A DNA stretch of 64,000 nucleotides from Legionellaceae bacterium. Its GTDB lineage: Bacteria > Pseudomonadota > Gammaproteobacteria > Legionellales > Legionellaceae. This document shows positions 46,181 to 56,048 of the stretch, in pieces. Numbering within the stretch: position 1 is the stretch's first letter; each line of letters opens with the position of its first letter. The DNA lies in NCBI GenBank assembly GCA_018061965.1, contig JAGOTG010000003.1, forward strand, positions 1-64,000, read 5' to 3'. Both the position numbers and the translations under genes were made by a program. The notes under the pieces are model-generated. The model was not told the origin of the DNA. It did not search any database and saw nothing but the letters and a program-made list of their open reading frames with translations.

Positions 46181-46609
46181 TTAGCTATTGGTGTGGTTTT
46201 CTAGGCATTCTTCAACAATAGGATCCATTTTTTGTCGCTGTTTTGCAGTGAGCGTTTGATAAATTTTATAACGTTCATGCAATCTGATTTTAACAATAGA
46301 GCCGAACACTCGCCCTTCTTGCTTTGCGAATTCATCAATTTTAACAATATTCATATTACCAGAATGAAAAGTCTCATGGATGTGTTTCCGAATAGTGTGT
46401 AATTCATGCCGTTTTAGAGTAATGTCTATTTTGGCCTTGTGAGCAAATAATTTGATTTTTAGTTTTTGTTCCGCATTTAAATCAAGTTTTTCAACAGCAT
46501 TGAGTACGCAATCCTCGCGCTGTATTGCGCTTTGAGCAACCACGATGGGTGCTTGCACCAAAGTGATTGTAAAGGCTAGTGCAGATAATGCTAGTAATTT
46601 GACGTTCAT
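46181..46609 (-). CDS. Spy/CpxP-like periplasmic protein
   Basis: ATG 46609 follows GGGAGAAG, giving 142 residues with a signal peptide (MNVKLLALSALAFTITLVQA). The mature helical protein has two LTxxQ-like segments (LDLNAEQKLKIKL and LTAKQRQKM), the signature of Spy/CpxP envelope-stress chaperones. It has two Cys. Regulation is not visible. It lies 63 bp downstream of the next secreted gene in the same direction. Confidence 0.65.
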   Translation of the reverse strand: MNVKLLALSALAFTITLVQAPIVVAQSAIQREDCVLNAVEKLDLNAEQKLKIKLFAHKAKIDITLKRHELHTIRKHIHETFHSGNMNIVKIDEFAKQEGRVFGSIVKIRLHERYKIYQTLTAKQRQKMDPIVEECLENHTNS

Positions 46610-46671
46610 GTCTTCTCCCTTCTCCGTTTTAGAAAGACCCACTTCTAACATCCTAGCAGTAATGATCTAGA

Positions 46672-47175
46672 CTATCCAGAAATTCTCCCAAAAGGGAAAT
46701 ACTCTATTGTTGCAATGGATTGTAAAGGTGCTTTGATCCCAGCAAAATCTTTGGTCAAAACAGGACCCAATCCAGGTCTGGCGAGAGATTCCGGTGAAGG
46801 TGCAGCAAAAGCCACAAGGAGCGCATATCTGTTCGTGTGCCAATCATCTGAGAAATCACCGACAAGCAAGAAAGTGGTGGTAGAGGCAATGGTGACGTTG
46901 GGAAAATAACAACCATTAAACTGAGGATAATTCTCACAACTACTCATGACAGCGCGACCACCAAAAAAAATCCCCATATTGTATTCATGATCTGCGGGCA
47001 ATTGACCATTGAGGGTGACGGTAACGCGTAACAATGTAGTTGAAAACGGTACAGCACTAACACTAACGTTAGCCAGCGGTGCGCGATTGTTTGGTAGGGT
47101 GCCGGCTTGACTCGTTCCTATTTGATACAGCATAAGACATCCAATGGCTAATCGAATGATGGATGTTTTTTTCAT
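46672..47175 (-). CDS. small secreted protein of unknown function
   Basis: ATG 47175 gives 167 residues with a signal peptide (MKKTSIIRLAIGCLMLYQIG, cleavage near SQA). The mature protein appears to be all beta, with hydrophobic strands (TTLLRVTVTLNG, YNMGIFFGGRAVMSSC, TTTFLLVGDF) and two Cys (SSCENYPQFNGCY) that could form a disulphide. I recognise no family. Its neighbour at 47188 is an outer-membrane barrel in the same direction. Confidence 0.6.
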   Translation of the reverse strand: MKKTSIIRLAIGCLMLYQIGTSQAGTLPNNRAPLANVSVSAVPFSTTLLRVTVTLNGQLPADHEYNMGIFFGGRAVMSSCENYPQFNGCYFPNVTIASTTTFLLVGDFSDDWHTNRYALLVAFAAPSPESLARPGLGPVLTKDFAGIKAPLQSIATIEYFPFGRISG

Positions 47176-47187
47176 AGCTCTCATACC

Positions 47188-48036
47188 TTATATTATAAAT
47201 TCGCACGCGAATACATTGGCATAGTTTTGTCCTGTTTTCAAACCTTTACTTATTAACGTGTTGGTTGGGTCTAATTGCCCTTGTCCCAAATAAAAGAAGC
47301 GATACCCACACTCCAAAGGGTTTTTGCCAAAAGCATTTTCTAATCTGAGTCCAATGCCTGTCATCATACTGAATTCATAACTATTTCCGGATGTAAAGAA
47401 CAAATCCGGCAAAGTATAAGAGGTTAACGAGGTTTCATAAAATACAGATGTTTTGATCTTATTGACTCCAAGACCCAGGTCGAATGCAACATTAACGCGA
47501 CTGTCTTCATTTAGCTTTGTCAGTTTCACACCAAGATAACCGGGAATATTATATATGTTATATTGATACTTAAGATTGGTCACAATATTTTCTTGAGTAA
47601 CATAGCCTGCAACAGTGCTAGATGAAAGGAAAAATGAACTGATTGAATATTGCAATTCGTACTCAGGGTTATCTAATGCTAAGCTCTTAATATAGTAGCT
47701 TAGCCCGACTATGCCACCACCTGCAGTTGGATTGGTTACAGAATAATAATCGCCAACTAAGCCCTTTATTGCGACGTGTTGACCGGTTCCTTGGGTGCCG
47801 CGATAACCACCAGCAAGTAAGCCAAATTGCATACGCCCGGTCTTGAACTGCTCAGCTACTGTTTTGTAGGAGGAGCTGGATAATTGGGATATATAGGTGG
47901 GTTTTTTTTGTGGCGTATTTTCTGTGGAACAGCCATCCTTAAATTCTTTATCCCAGTCATCATCAGATTGATTTTGTGCTGATATTCCAGAATTACTTAT
48001 AATTAAGAGTAAGAGAAAAAATGTTCTTAATTTCAT
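47188..48036 (-). CDS. outer-membrane beta-barrel-like protein
   Basis: The 282-residue protein has a signal peptide (MKLRTFFLLLLIISNSGISA). A mature Asp-rich segment with one Cys follows, then alternating hydrophobic strands (MQFGLLAGGYRGTQG, GGGIVGLSYYI, AFDLGLGVNKIK, SMMTGIGLRLENAFG, CGYRFFYLGQGQ). It ends FACEFII, as in porin-like barrels. Function is unknown. It precedes the small secreted gene at 46672 by 12 bp. Confidence 0.7.
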   Translation of the reverse strand: MKLRTFFLLLLIISNSGISAQNQSDDDWDKEFKDGCSTENTPQKKPTYISQLSSSSYKTVAEQFKTGRMQFGLLAGGYRGTQGTGQHVAIKGLVGDYYSVTNPTAGGGIVGLSYYIKSLALDNPEYELQYSISSFFLSSSTVAGYVTQENIVTNLKYQYNIYNIPGYLGVKLTKLNEDSRVNVAFDLGLGVNKIKTSVFYETSLTSYTLPDLFFTSGNSYEFSMMTGIGLRLENAFGKNPLECGYRFFYLGQGQLDPTNTLISKGLKTGQNYANVFACEFII

Positions 48037-48155
48037 TAGGTCAACTATCCCTATAAAAAAACCACCTCGACCTCAGTCAACCTCATAAAATCATACTTCA
48101 AAAAAAATTGCAATTTATACTTGTTAGACTGACCCGTATCCTGGGCAAAATTCCA

Positions 48156-48184
48156 TTGTGATTTAGCCGCGAATATGGTATAAA
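48156..48184 (+). promoter_or_regulatory. sigma-70 promoter of the rpsB operon
   Basis: TTGTGA (48156-48161) and TATAAA (48179-48184) are separated by 17 bp, about 135 bp before the rpsB start. The long leader fits the known rpsB arrangement. Confidence 0.65.
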
Positions 48185-48189
48185 TAACC

Positions 48190-48318
48190 CGATTTTAATG
48201 ACACACACGATTCGTCACATGCGTCAGGGTCTTTAGATGTTCGGGATTGAGAATGGGTCTCATACTGTCGTTTAAAGTGCCGCATGGGGATTGTGGAGGA
48301 CTAACCCGGAGAATAAAT
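48190..48318 (+). promoter_or_regulatory. probable rpsB leader (S2 autoregulatory element)
   Basis: The leader contains GTCGTTTAAAGTGCCGCATG and GGG before CGGAGAA. In gammaproteobacteria a conserved rpsB leader with a GUGCCG-like segment mediates repression by S2. The sequence fits that element; I could not fold it here. Confidence 0.5.
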
Positions 48319-49035
48319 ATGACAGTAAGTATGAAAGGCTTGTTAGAAGCCGGTGCTCATTTTGGGCATAAAACGCGCTATTGGAACCCAAAAATGGGCC
48401 AATACATTTTTGGCTCTCGCAACAAAATTCACATCATAGATCTTGAAAAAACTATGCCGTTATTGATGGATGCGTTGAACTATGTCAGTAAACTTGCCTC
48501 GCATAAAGCAAAAATTTTGTTTGTCGGCACTAAACGTGCTGCACAAGGTGCTGTGCGCGAACACGCTCGAAGCTGTGGCATGCCATATGTTGATCATCGT
48601 TGGTTGGGCGGTATGTTAACCAACTACAAAACTGTTCGTCAGTCAATTTTTCGTTTGAAAGAATTAGAGAAAATGCGTGAAGAGGGTTTGTTTCACGGCA
48701 TGATCAAAAAAGAAGCTTTGATGTTAACCAGAGAGCTTGAAAAACTAGAGCGGAGCTTGGGCGGTATTAAAGAAATGGGCGGATTGCCTGATGCAATATT
48801 TGTAATTGATGTTGGTTATGAACATATTGCTGTTGAAGAAGCCCGTCGTTTGAAAATTCCAGTGATTGGGGTTGTAGATACTAATAATAATCCAGATAAT
48901 ATTGATTATGTTATTCCTGCGAATGATGACTCTGCGCGTACAATTGATATTCTTCTTAAAAGTGTTGTAGAAGCGATATTAAGTGCAAATGGTGCATCTG
49001 GTCGTGCCACAGAATCAGAATACATCGAAGCTTAG
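48319..49035 (+). CDS. rpsB: 30S ribosomal protein S2
   Basis: ATG 48319 follows CGGAGAA, giving 238 residues. S2 motifs are visible: [52 protein letters not shown] and [20 protein letters not shown]. It heads rpsB-tsf-pyrH-frr, 17 bp before tsf. Confidence 0.98.
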   Translation: MTVSMKGLLEAGAHFGHKTRYWNPKMGQYIFGSRNKIHIIDLEKTMPLLMDALNYVSKLASHKAKILFVGTKRAAQGAVREHARSCGMPYVDHRWLGGMLTNYKTVRQSIFRLKELEKMREEGLFHGMIKKEALMLTRELEKLERSLGGIKEMGGLPDAIFVIDVGYEHIAVEEARRLKIPVIGVVDTNNNPDNIDYVIPANDDSARTIDILLKSVVEAILSANGASGRATESEYIEA

Positions 49036-49052
49036 TTGGGGAGAAATGGTAA

Positions 49053-49943
49053 ATGTCAGTAAGTGCAGCAATGGTAATGAATCTTCGCGAACGTACTGGT
49101 GCGGGGATGATGGAGTGTAAGAAATTTTTGGTTGCCGCGAATGGTGACATTGAGCTTGCTATTACGGAAATGCGTAAAGCCGGCCAAGCTAAAGCTGATA
49201 AAAAGTCTGACCGAATTGCAGCTGAGGGTGTTATTGTTGTTGCACGTAGCAAAGATTTGCGACGGGCAGTGATGGTAGAAATTAATAGCGAAACAGATTT
49301 TGTTGCGCGTGATGAAAATTTCAGTAATTTTGCACAATCGGTTGCTGAAACTGCACTCCAAACGCAAGTCAAGACAGTAGACGAGCTAAACGAACAGGCT
49401 CTGCATGGACAGGATGGTACGGTTGAACAAGCCCGCCAACAACTGGTGGCTAAAATTGGCGAAAACATTAAAATTCGTCGTTTGGAACAAATACAATGTG
49501 CTGAGGGCGATGTAGTAGGTTTTTATCTACATGGTACTCGTATTGGTGTATTGATTGTTTTAAAACGGGGTGACAATGAGTTGGCTCGTGATTTGGCAAT
49601 GCACATTGCGGCGAGTCGCCCCTTGGTTGTTAATCGCGAAGAGATTAGTCAGCAAACACTTGATCATGAGCGAGAGATATTTATGGCTCAAGTTCGCGAG
49701 AGCGGTAAACCTCAAGAGATTATTGATAAAATGATCGAAGGTCGCATGAGTAAGTTTTTAGATGAGGTTAGTTTGTCTGGTCAACCTTTTATCAAAGATC
49801 CTAATATGAAAGTTTCTCAATTGCTGAAGCAAAAACAAGCAGAAGTTTCATCATTTGTGTGTTACGTAGTTGGTGAAGGCATTGAAAAGAAAGTGGATAA
49901 TTTTGTGGAAGAAGTGATGGCTCAAGTTCGCGAGTCATTATGA
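49053..49943 (+). CDS. tsf: elongation factor Ts
   Basis: EF-Ts recycles EF-Tu by GDP release. The 296-residue protein has [34 protein letters not shown] and [19 protein letters not shown]. The last codons overlap pyrH (ATGA). Confidence 0.98.
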   Translation: MSVSAAMVMNLRERTGAGMMECKKFLVAANGDIELAITEMRKAGQAKADKKSDRIAAEGVIVVARSKDLRRAVMVEINSETDFVARDENFSNFAQSVAETALQTQVKTVDELNEQALHGQDGTVEQARQQLVAKIGENIKIRRLEQIQCAEGDVVGFYLHGTRIGVLIVLKRGDNELARDLAMHIAASRPLVVNREEISQQTLDHEREIFMAQVRESGKPQEIIDKMIEGRMSKFLDEVSLSGQPFIKDPNMKVSQLLKQKQAEVSSFVCYVVGEGIEKKVDNFVEEVMAQVRESL

Positions 49944-50677
49944 CAACAGCTGGTCCTCTGAAATATAAACGCATCCTACTAAAATGTAGTGGTGAGGCTT
50001 TATTAGGGAGTTTGCAATTCGGAATAGATCCTACCGTTCTAGATACTTTGGCTCGTGATGTTTCAGAAGTGATTCAGATGGGCGTAGAAGTTGGTTTGGT
50101 GATTGGCGGTGGCAATCTGTTTCGAGGTAAAGCTTTATCTGCAGTGGGTCTTGGTCGTGTGACTGGAGACCATATGGGGATGTTGGCTACGGTGATGAAT
50201 GCTTTGGCGCTACGCGATGCTTTGGAGCGAATTGATTTGCCAGCTCGTATCATGTCAGCTGTCCCAATGATGGGGATGGTTGACCCTTTCCATCGCCGTA
50301 AAGCGATCACGCATTTGAAAAATGGACACGTGGTTATTTTTGCGGCAGGCATTGGCAACCCGTTTTTCACTACGGATACCGCTGCTTGTTTGCGAGCCAT
50401 TGAAGTCGGTGCTGATGTGGTGTTAAAAGCCACCAAAGTGGACGGAATTTATTCTAGCGACCCAGTGCTGAATCCAGATGCAGTCAAATATGATTTTTTA
50501 ACCTACCGAGATGTATTAAATAAAGGCTTAGAAGTGATGGATCTTACTGCAATTTGCTTGTGTCAGGATCAGAATATGCCTCTGCAGGTTTTTAATATGT
50601 CTATGCCGTCTGCGTTAAAAAAAGTGGTGATGGGTGAGCCAGTGGGTACCATTGTAGGAGATAGCGATGATAGATGA
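49940..50677 (+). CDS. pyrH: UMP kinase
   Basis: PyrH phosphorylates UMP to UDP. The 245-residue amino-acid-kinase fold has [28 protein letters not shown] and [20 protein letters not shown]. It overlaps tsf by 4 bp and frr by 11 bp. Confidence 0.98.
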   Translation: MTTAGPLKYKRILLKCSGEALLGSLQFGIDPTVLDTLARDVSEVIQMGVEVGLVIGGGNLFRGKALSAVGLGRVTGDHMGMLATVMNALALRDALERIDLPARIMSAVPMMGMVDPFHRRKAITHLKNGHVVIFAAGIGNPFFTTDTAACLRAIEVGADVVLKATKVDGIYSSDPVLNPDAVKYDFLTYRDVLNKGLEVMDLTAICLCQDQNMPLQVFNMSMPSALKKVVMGEPVGTIVGDSDDR

Positions 50678-51215
50678 TATCAAACTTGATGCTGAAAGAA
50701 AGATGAAAAGGGCAGTTGAATCTTTGCAACATGAAATGTCAAAAGTTAGAACAGGCCGGGCTAATGCCGGGATATTAGATCATGTTCAAGTTGATTATTA
50801 TGGTAATTTAACCCCGATTAATCAAGTGGCGACGGTGTCGCACTCTGATGCTCGAACTTTAATGGTAACGCCTTTCGAAAAATCGATGATTGCTGCAGTG
50901 GAAAAAGCAATATTAACCTCAGATTTAGGCTTGAATCCTGCTACTTCAGGAAATGCTATACGTGTGCCTATGCCGCCATTGACTGAGGAACGTCGAAAAG
51001 AGTTGATTAAGGTCGTCCGGGCGGAAGCGGAGCAGGGCAAAGTGACTATTCGTAATATTCGTCGTGATGCCAATAACCAACTCAAGGAATTGAAAACTAT
51101 TTCTGAAGATGATGAGCGTCGAGCAAATGATGCCATTCAAAAAATTACTGACAAATATAGCGCAGAAGTAGATGCAGTATTGGAGCATAAAGAAAAAGAT
51201 TTACTGGAAATTTAA
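50667..51215 (+). CDS. frr: ribosome recycling factor
   Basis: RRF splits post-termination ribosomes with EF-G. The 182-residue three-helix-bundle protein has [40 protein letters not shown] and [14 protein letters not shown] 50667 lies six bases after AGGAG. Last gene of the operon; a hairpin follows. Confidence 0.98.
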   Translation: MIDDIKLDAERKMKRAVESLQHEMSKVRTGRANAGILDHVQVDYYGNLTPINQVATVSHSDARTLMVTPFEKSMIAAVEKAILTSDLGLNPATSGNAIRVPMPPLTEERRKELIKVVRAEAEQGKVTIRNIRRDANNQLKELKTISEDDERRANDAIQKITDKYSAEVDAVLEHKEKDLLEI

Positions 51216-51241
51216 GGTCTCGCTACCATTCACTTTATACC

Positions 51242-51275
51242 GGTGTCATTCCCGCGCTTACGCGGGAATGACACC
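51242..51275. terminator. bidirectional-type terminator hairpin
   Basis: GGTGTCATTCCCGCG (51242-51256) pairs perfectly with CGCGGGAATGACACC (51261-51275) over a 4-base loop. It lies between the convergent frr and the coiled-coil gene. The sequence is also similar to palindromic units found in many proteobacteria. Confidence 0.75.
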
Positions 51276-51279
51276 TTGA

Positions 51280-53913
51280 TTACTTCTTGACCCTGAGGTC
51301 TTCTACACCTGCTTCAGGTACTGCAGCATATTCTTTTGTTTCTTTTAATGCGCTTACTATGTGCGTAATTGCCTCACGAGAGGGATGTTTTCCTAATGCT
51401 TCGCTTTGGTGTTCCAATTGCTTCAAAAGTTGCGGTATTTCTCCAAACTTTCTAGGTTCATAACGTAACGTGTGATATAGACGCTCAGCTAAGGACGCTA
51501 ATGCTTTTACCTCCCTACTTTCATGGGCATTCTGTGGTGACGAGAACCGGTCTAGGTTGGCAACATAATCTTTTACAAGCTTTTGAAAAGTCTGCGCAAC
51601 TTTCCATTGATGTATGTTCATCCGAGCTTCGGAGGAAATTCCAGCAGAACTAGCATGCCGGTGTTTGCTCGTTCTTTCTTCTCTATGCGCCATTTCCGAC
51701 TCCAGTGCGCGTAGTTCTGTACGAATATCTTTATGGAGCTGGATTTGTGCATAACGAGTATCAACTGCCATATACTCATTTTTAGTTCTGAATAGATTGA
51801 TCAAAAATTCTACGCCTTTACGAATGGGGTGCTCAGGAGCTAATTGTTTCAGCTGTGTCTCAATATGTGCTATATTTTCTTCGTTTAAATGATGTGGTAA
51901 TGCTTGCGAGTTCATTTGATGAATAAAGGTAGATAGGTCGCGTAACAAAGCCAAATGCTGAGGACTAATGGTTTGTATCGCATCTTCAGTGGAGAGCATT
52001 TCAATGTATTGCAACATGTTGTCGCTAATGGAATCAATGGTCTCTTGTTTTTCTTCACTTGTAAGGGTTTGGTCGATAGTACGAATATTATGTGCGTTAA
52101 TATTTCCCATAATATTTTTTATCAGTGCATTTGCTACCGAAGAAACTCTACTCGGAGGCTGAAAAAAAGTAGGCAGTGGATTACTTTGATTTAGACTAAT
52201 TTCAGGCGTTTGCATGCTAGGTGCGGGGCGTTGTGTTCTGATGGCGGCTTGGAATTGTCTCGACTCCGCAACCATCTGTGTTGCCTGATTAAAAAGTCCT
52301 GCTAACGTTGGGTTAAGTGCGTATTGAGGATTTTTTCGAATAGCTTGCTCTATGGTATTAAAATGCGCCCATGTCCAATCGGGTGTATTTAATAATCGGT
52401 GCAGAGCTATTGCTACTTCTTTCAATGGTGCCATCTCACGATCTTCAGATTTCTCAATGAATAGGATTTGTCTCAAATATTTTTCTTGTAAACTGGAAAC
52501 GTCGCGTGTTCGGATTGAAATGATCCCGTGTTGTTCTGCTTCCATGGTTTCTAATGCAGCCGGGTATAGTTTTTTTAATAATTCCGCAAAAGAAGCATAT
52601 TCCCTTTGATAAGCTGGATCAGACATGAATAGATAGAGTGCGTTTAAGTTTGATCCGGTTCTGTTATTTAAAAAATTCTTATAGGGTTCAATGAGTTTGC
52701 GGCGCTTGCTTAATTCTGCACGCGCTTTTTCTATATGATCAGTCAGTCTCTGCATTTCTATTTGATAGTTATATATTTTTATTGCATCTATGATTGGATT
52801 AAGCTTTGCAGAATGGGCTGCGATATCCGCCATCTTTTTTTTAGCTAGTTTTGCTTGTTCTTGGATGTTTTTACTAGTTTCTATAAGCCGACGGTATTTA
52901 TCTTCTAACAAATCAAAAATAGCCCCTGCACTGAGATTGAACAAAGTGGCGTCTGCAAATTGTTGCAATTCCGCCTGTGCTTCAGGGTATAATTCATTGA
53001 TGGCATCTAGAACTTGGTCAATTTCAGACGCTTTTTTGTCAGCATTAAATTTTTGCTCACAGAGAGCTGAGCATACGTGAAATAAATTAACGTAACTGGG
53101 CTGGGTTTTCAATAGTTCATAGGCTTGTTGTATTCCAGCATGTTGACAGCTGTTTACGTATACTTCTAATCTATTATGATTTTCTAAACTTTTCTCAAAC
53201 TGGGTTTGTTCTGTACGAAGTTGAACTAATTTTTTTTCATTCATACTTAACGCACTATATTCTGTATATTTTTCTTGCCATCGCTTATAGAAACGATGGT
53301 CTTCATTTTGAATTTCTTGTTCGAGGCTAAGTAGCTCGCCCTCAAGTATTCTTCCTTGTTTGATGGCAGAGTCCAATGAATTCACTGGTGCAAAATACCG
53401 ATATATTTGAATAATAAGGGGCAGCCATTCTAGCAAGTAATATAAAATTTGAGGAACGATGATGGCACGAATTTCGTCATGGATATCAATGATCCCTTGG
53501 TTGAGTCGTTCAATTACTTTTTCATGGGCTTTTTTATCGCGTAGAAATTCTTCAAAATCAGCTAAATACTCGCTGTCTTTTGCATTATGTTTTTCTAGTA
53601 CTGAATAAATACGTATATCACGCTGTTTAATCTTAGGCATTGCAACGGGTTGGTGATAGTTGGTCACAAATTTCACATCGGATCTGAGTTGTTGCAAAAT
53701 ATGAAGTTGCTTAAAAAAAGCATCATCGCGTGCTAAATAATTTTTAGACAAATCGGCTCTGTTTTGTGATTGGGATTTTAATTCAATTTGATTTTGACTA
53801 TTTTGAAAGAGCTGAAGTTGTAATGCTCTGTCAGACTCTAGACTTTCGATAAGCGTTTCTTCCTCTCGTAGGCTTCTAAAGAGCTCATGTTCTAAACGTC
53901 TGTTTGCACTCAT
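51280..53913 (-). CDS. large coiled-coil protein of unknown function
   Basis: ATG 53913 is used; 877 residues. Most of the protein is predicted helical from its Leu/Glu/Gln/Lys pattern (RLEHELFRSLREEETLIESL, IQEQAKLAKKKMADIA). One hydrophobic helix lies at about 150-174 (IIVPQILYYLLEWLPLIIQI), with ARDDAFFK at 61-68 and KDSEYL at about 112. The C-terminal part has Pro/Ser-rich linkers (about 560-600) and more helices. The next gene upstream shares the ARD.AFFK, KDS.YL and hydrophobic-helix order, so they may be paralogues. Large coiled-coil proteins with a hydrophobic helix are common among secreted effectors of intracellular bacteria; function is not known. Confidence 0.65.
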   Translation of the reverse strand: MSANRRLEHELFRSLREEETLIESLESDRALQLQLFQNSQNQIELKSQSQNRADLSKNYLARDDAFFKQLHILQQLRSDVKFVTNYHQPVAMPKIKQRDIRIYSVLEKHNAKDSEYLADFEEFLRDKKAHEKVIERLNQGIIDIHDEIRAIIVPQILYYLLEWLPLIIQIYRYFAPVNSLDSAIKQGRILEGELLSLEQEIQNEDHRFYKRWQEKYTEYSALSMNEKKLVQLRTEQTQFEKSLENHNRLEVYVNSCQHAGIQQAYELLKTQPSYVNLFHVCSALCEQKFNADKKASEIDQVLDAINELYPEAQAELQQFADATLFNLSAGAIFDLLEDKYRRLIETSKNIQEQAKLAKKKMADIAAHSAKLNPIIDAIKIYNYQIEMQRLTDHIEKARAELSKRRKLIEPYKNFLNNRTGSNLNALYLFMSDPAYQREYASFAELLKKLYPAALETMEAEQHGIISIRTRDVSSLQEKYLRQILFIEKSEDREMAPLKEVAIALHRLLNTPDWTWAHFNTIEQAIRKNPQYALNPTLAGLFNQATQMVAESRQFQAAIRTQRPAPSMQTPEISLNQSNPLPTFFQPPSRVSSVANALIKNIMGNINAHNIRTIDQTLTSEEKQETIDSISDNMLQYIEMLSTEDAIQTISPQHLALLRDLSTFIHQMNSQALPHHLNEENIAHIETQLKQLAPEHPIRKGVEFLINLFRTKNEYMAVDTRYAQIQLHKDIRTELRALESEMAHREERTSKHRHASSAGISSEARMNIHQWKVAQTFQKLVKDYVANLDRFSSPQNAHESREVKALASLAERLYHTLRYEPRKFGEIPQLLKQLEHQSEALGKHPSREAITHIVSALKETKEYAAVPEAGVEDLRVKK

Positions 53914-54055
53914 GAAACACCGCACATTATTTAGTGATATACCTTTATTTTAGTATAAAATTTGATTAAATCAATCATACTTTTTGCATATTGCGGGGTT
54001 TGAATGGTGATATGAGTATGGAAGACTGCTTTCTTTTATGACTGAAAATGTAGAT

Positions 54056-54079
54056 GCAGCCCTAGCTAAGTAGGGCTGC
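54056..54079. terminator. hairpin after the 605-residue coiled-coil gene
   Basis: GCAGCCCTA (54056-54064) pairs with TAGGGCTGC (54071-54079) across a 6-base loop. It lies 21 bp downstream of the minus-strand gene ending at 54100. Confidence 0.5.
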
Positions 54080-54099
54080 TGTATGAAAGTATTGTGAGA

Positions 54100-55917
54100 T
54101 TATGCCACTATTGCAGAGTTCGCAAGAGAGTCGTCATTTCTTTCGAATGTTCTATGTTCAATACGCTCACTTTGTCTGAATATTCTAGGGTCATATCTAA
54201 CTCCTTCGGCATTATGTCGCTGAAGTGCTTGCTCACTAAGCTTTGGTGCAGTAACGTCAAGAGAGTTAGACCTCACTGCTCGTGCGGTAGTTGAGCCGCT
54301 AGGTGATAATGAGCCCGTAGACTCAGTATCGTCAAATGAGCTGACTGAGTATTGCTCTGAGCGCATATCTGCAGCGGAAGTCACTGAGATAGTACTACAG
54401 ATTTGCATGAAATCTGATACTAAATGAGCGAATCCTTGATCTTGATCATAGTTAGCATCATGGAAATTGAACATTAGTTGTTCTAATGTCACTAATGCGG
54501 ACAAAGTCGGCTCGCGCATAAAGCCGATTATTTGGGTATAAATAGGGTGCTCATAATTGCACTTCTCATATTTGTTCAAAAATTCCTCACAAGCCTGCTC
54601 ATTAATATGCGGAATATAATGTTCCCGCACGACTTGATACGCTTCAGAATACTGTTCTTTCAACAGCGCGCGTGTCTTTTTAACCAAGTTCTCCCGTCGG
54701 AATTGAGGGTGTGCATGGATATACTGATATAAATCATCGAAATTATCGAAATTTCTAGTTTTTAGAAATGTACGATATTTATCAGCAAGTGATCGCAAGA
54801 AGGTCGCTTTTTTATCGGCATTATCCTGTGGTGTATGTACTGCTCTATAAGTATCTAATAACTGCATTTCTCGCTCAGAGGTGCTTTTTTCATTTTCCAA
54901 GCGTTCGCCCATATCGGGGTGCAACTTCTCAAGTTGAAGCATAATACCGCCTAAGGACTGCGTTTTCATCCACATCTCATCGCTTTGACCTGATTGATGT
55001 TGGAGCTGAAAGGCAAGACGATAGAGGTCGATGAGATTGCTAACTGTTTTGGTTTTATTATATTGAGTATAGGCAGCAACCAATGAATCAATGTTTATCT
55101 CATGAACATATTTGGCCAAAAGGTTAGAATTTGCCGCTCTTAAGTCCTGAGGTGGCTTAGTCGCATAATTTTCAAACCATTGTTGCTCAAAGGCAACGTC
55201 AAGCTTAGAGTGAAGTTGCCTAATTGCTGCATGACCTTTCCTTAATTCTGCAGCTTTTTCATTGTTCATATCTTGAAAAGTCATGTAGTCCATCAGCTTT
55301 AGTAAAAATGCAGGAAATACGCTTTCAATGATAAAGTCCATCCAGGTTCTTTGAATTTTCAGCGTCGTTTCTATTTCTTCTGCGACTCTAACAAGTTCTC
55401 GGCGTAAGTAGACTGAATCTTTTAGATAAGGCTTGGTTAGCACATCTGCAGCTACCAATTGGCGATTATCCTGTTCAAACACCTGAGTTTCAGTGGGAAT
55501 CTCTAGTTCTAATGAACGCATATATTTAAAAAATGCAGCATCACGTGCTCGACATAGGCGAGATAATTCCTCTTTGGTTGGAATATCTTGTAATACTACG
55601 GGTATCACAACTGCTTGTGCTTCGGGCGCAGGAGTCACTGATGTTGTTGTAACTGTTTCTCCATAAGACAAAAAATTAGTCAATGAAGAAAAGGTGCTTG
55701 AAGCCATGTTTATTATGCTGCCTACCGCCTCCAATAATTCATCATCCTCCTTGATGTTTTGAACTAAATGAGCATTGTCTTCATAATGAGCCAATTTTTC
55801 CCGATATTCATGAGTTTGCTGCATTGCCGTAATATAAGCCTGATAATGGGCTTGAACTGCTGTTGGAGCGCCTTGAACTTGCTCTTCAATGTTTATCGAC
55901 ATTTTATTGTTTGACAT
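54100..55917 (-). CDS. coiled-coil protein of unknown function, possible paralogue of the next gene
   Basis: ATG 55917 follows AAGGA by seven bases; GTG 55920 is an alternative. The 605-residue protein is helix-rich, with ARDAAFFK at 124-131, KDSVYL at about 166 and a hydrophobic helix at about 191-212 (TWMDFIIESVFPAFLLKLMD). These occur in the same order as in the protein encoded at 51280. The C-terminal 90 residues are Ser/Thr-rich and disordered-looking (SVSSFDDTESTGSLSPSGST). The pair stands together in one direction with 186 bp between. A secreted effector role is inference only. Confidence 0.65.
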   Translation of the reverse strand: MSNNKMSINIEEQVQGAPTAVQAHYQAYITAMQQTHEYREKLAHYEDNAHLVQNIKEDDELLEAVGSIINMASSTFSSLTNFLSYGETVTTTSVTPAPEAQAVVIPVVLQDIPTKEELSRLCRARDAAFFKYMRSLELEIPTETQVFEQDNRQLVAADVLTKPYLKDSVYLRRELVRVAEEIETTLKIQRTWMDFIIESVFPAFLLKLMDYMTFQDMNNEKAAELRKGHAAIRQLHSKLDVAFEQQWFENYATKPPQDLRAANSNLLAKYVHEINIDSLVAAYTQYNKTKTVSNLIDLYRLAFQLQHQSGQSDEMWMKTQSLGGIMLQLEKLHPDMGERLENEKSTSEREMQLLDTYRAVHTPQDNADKKATFLRSLADKYRTFLKTRNFDNFDDLYQYIHAHPQFRRENLVKKTRALLKEQYSEAYQVVREHYIPHINEQACEEFLNKYEKCNYEHPIYTQIIGFMREPTLSALVTLEQLMFNFHDANYDQDQGFAHLVSDFMQICSTISVTSAADMRSEQYSVSSFDDTESTGSLSPSGSTTARAVRSNSLDVTAPKLSEQALQRHNAEGVRYDPRIFRQSERIEHRTFERNDDSLANSAIVA

Positions 55918-56048
55918 CACTATTTCCTTAGTAAATGATCAATTATTGCCATTATACCACAAAATGATGAAAAAAAAAACATATTGATGAAGTTCTTGAA
56001 ATTACGAGTTGGTAAAGCGTAGCCATACCATTACCTATAAATCGAGCG

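Noticed and set aside
48956..49468. 170-codon frame antisense to rpsB/tsf
   Set aside because: It lies over two conserved genes and has antisense-type composition.
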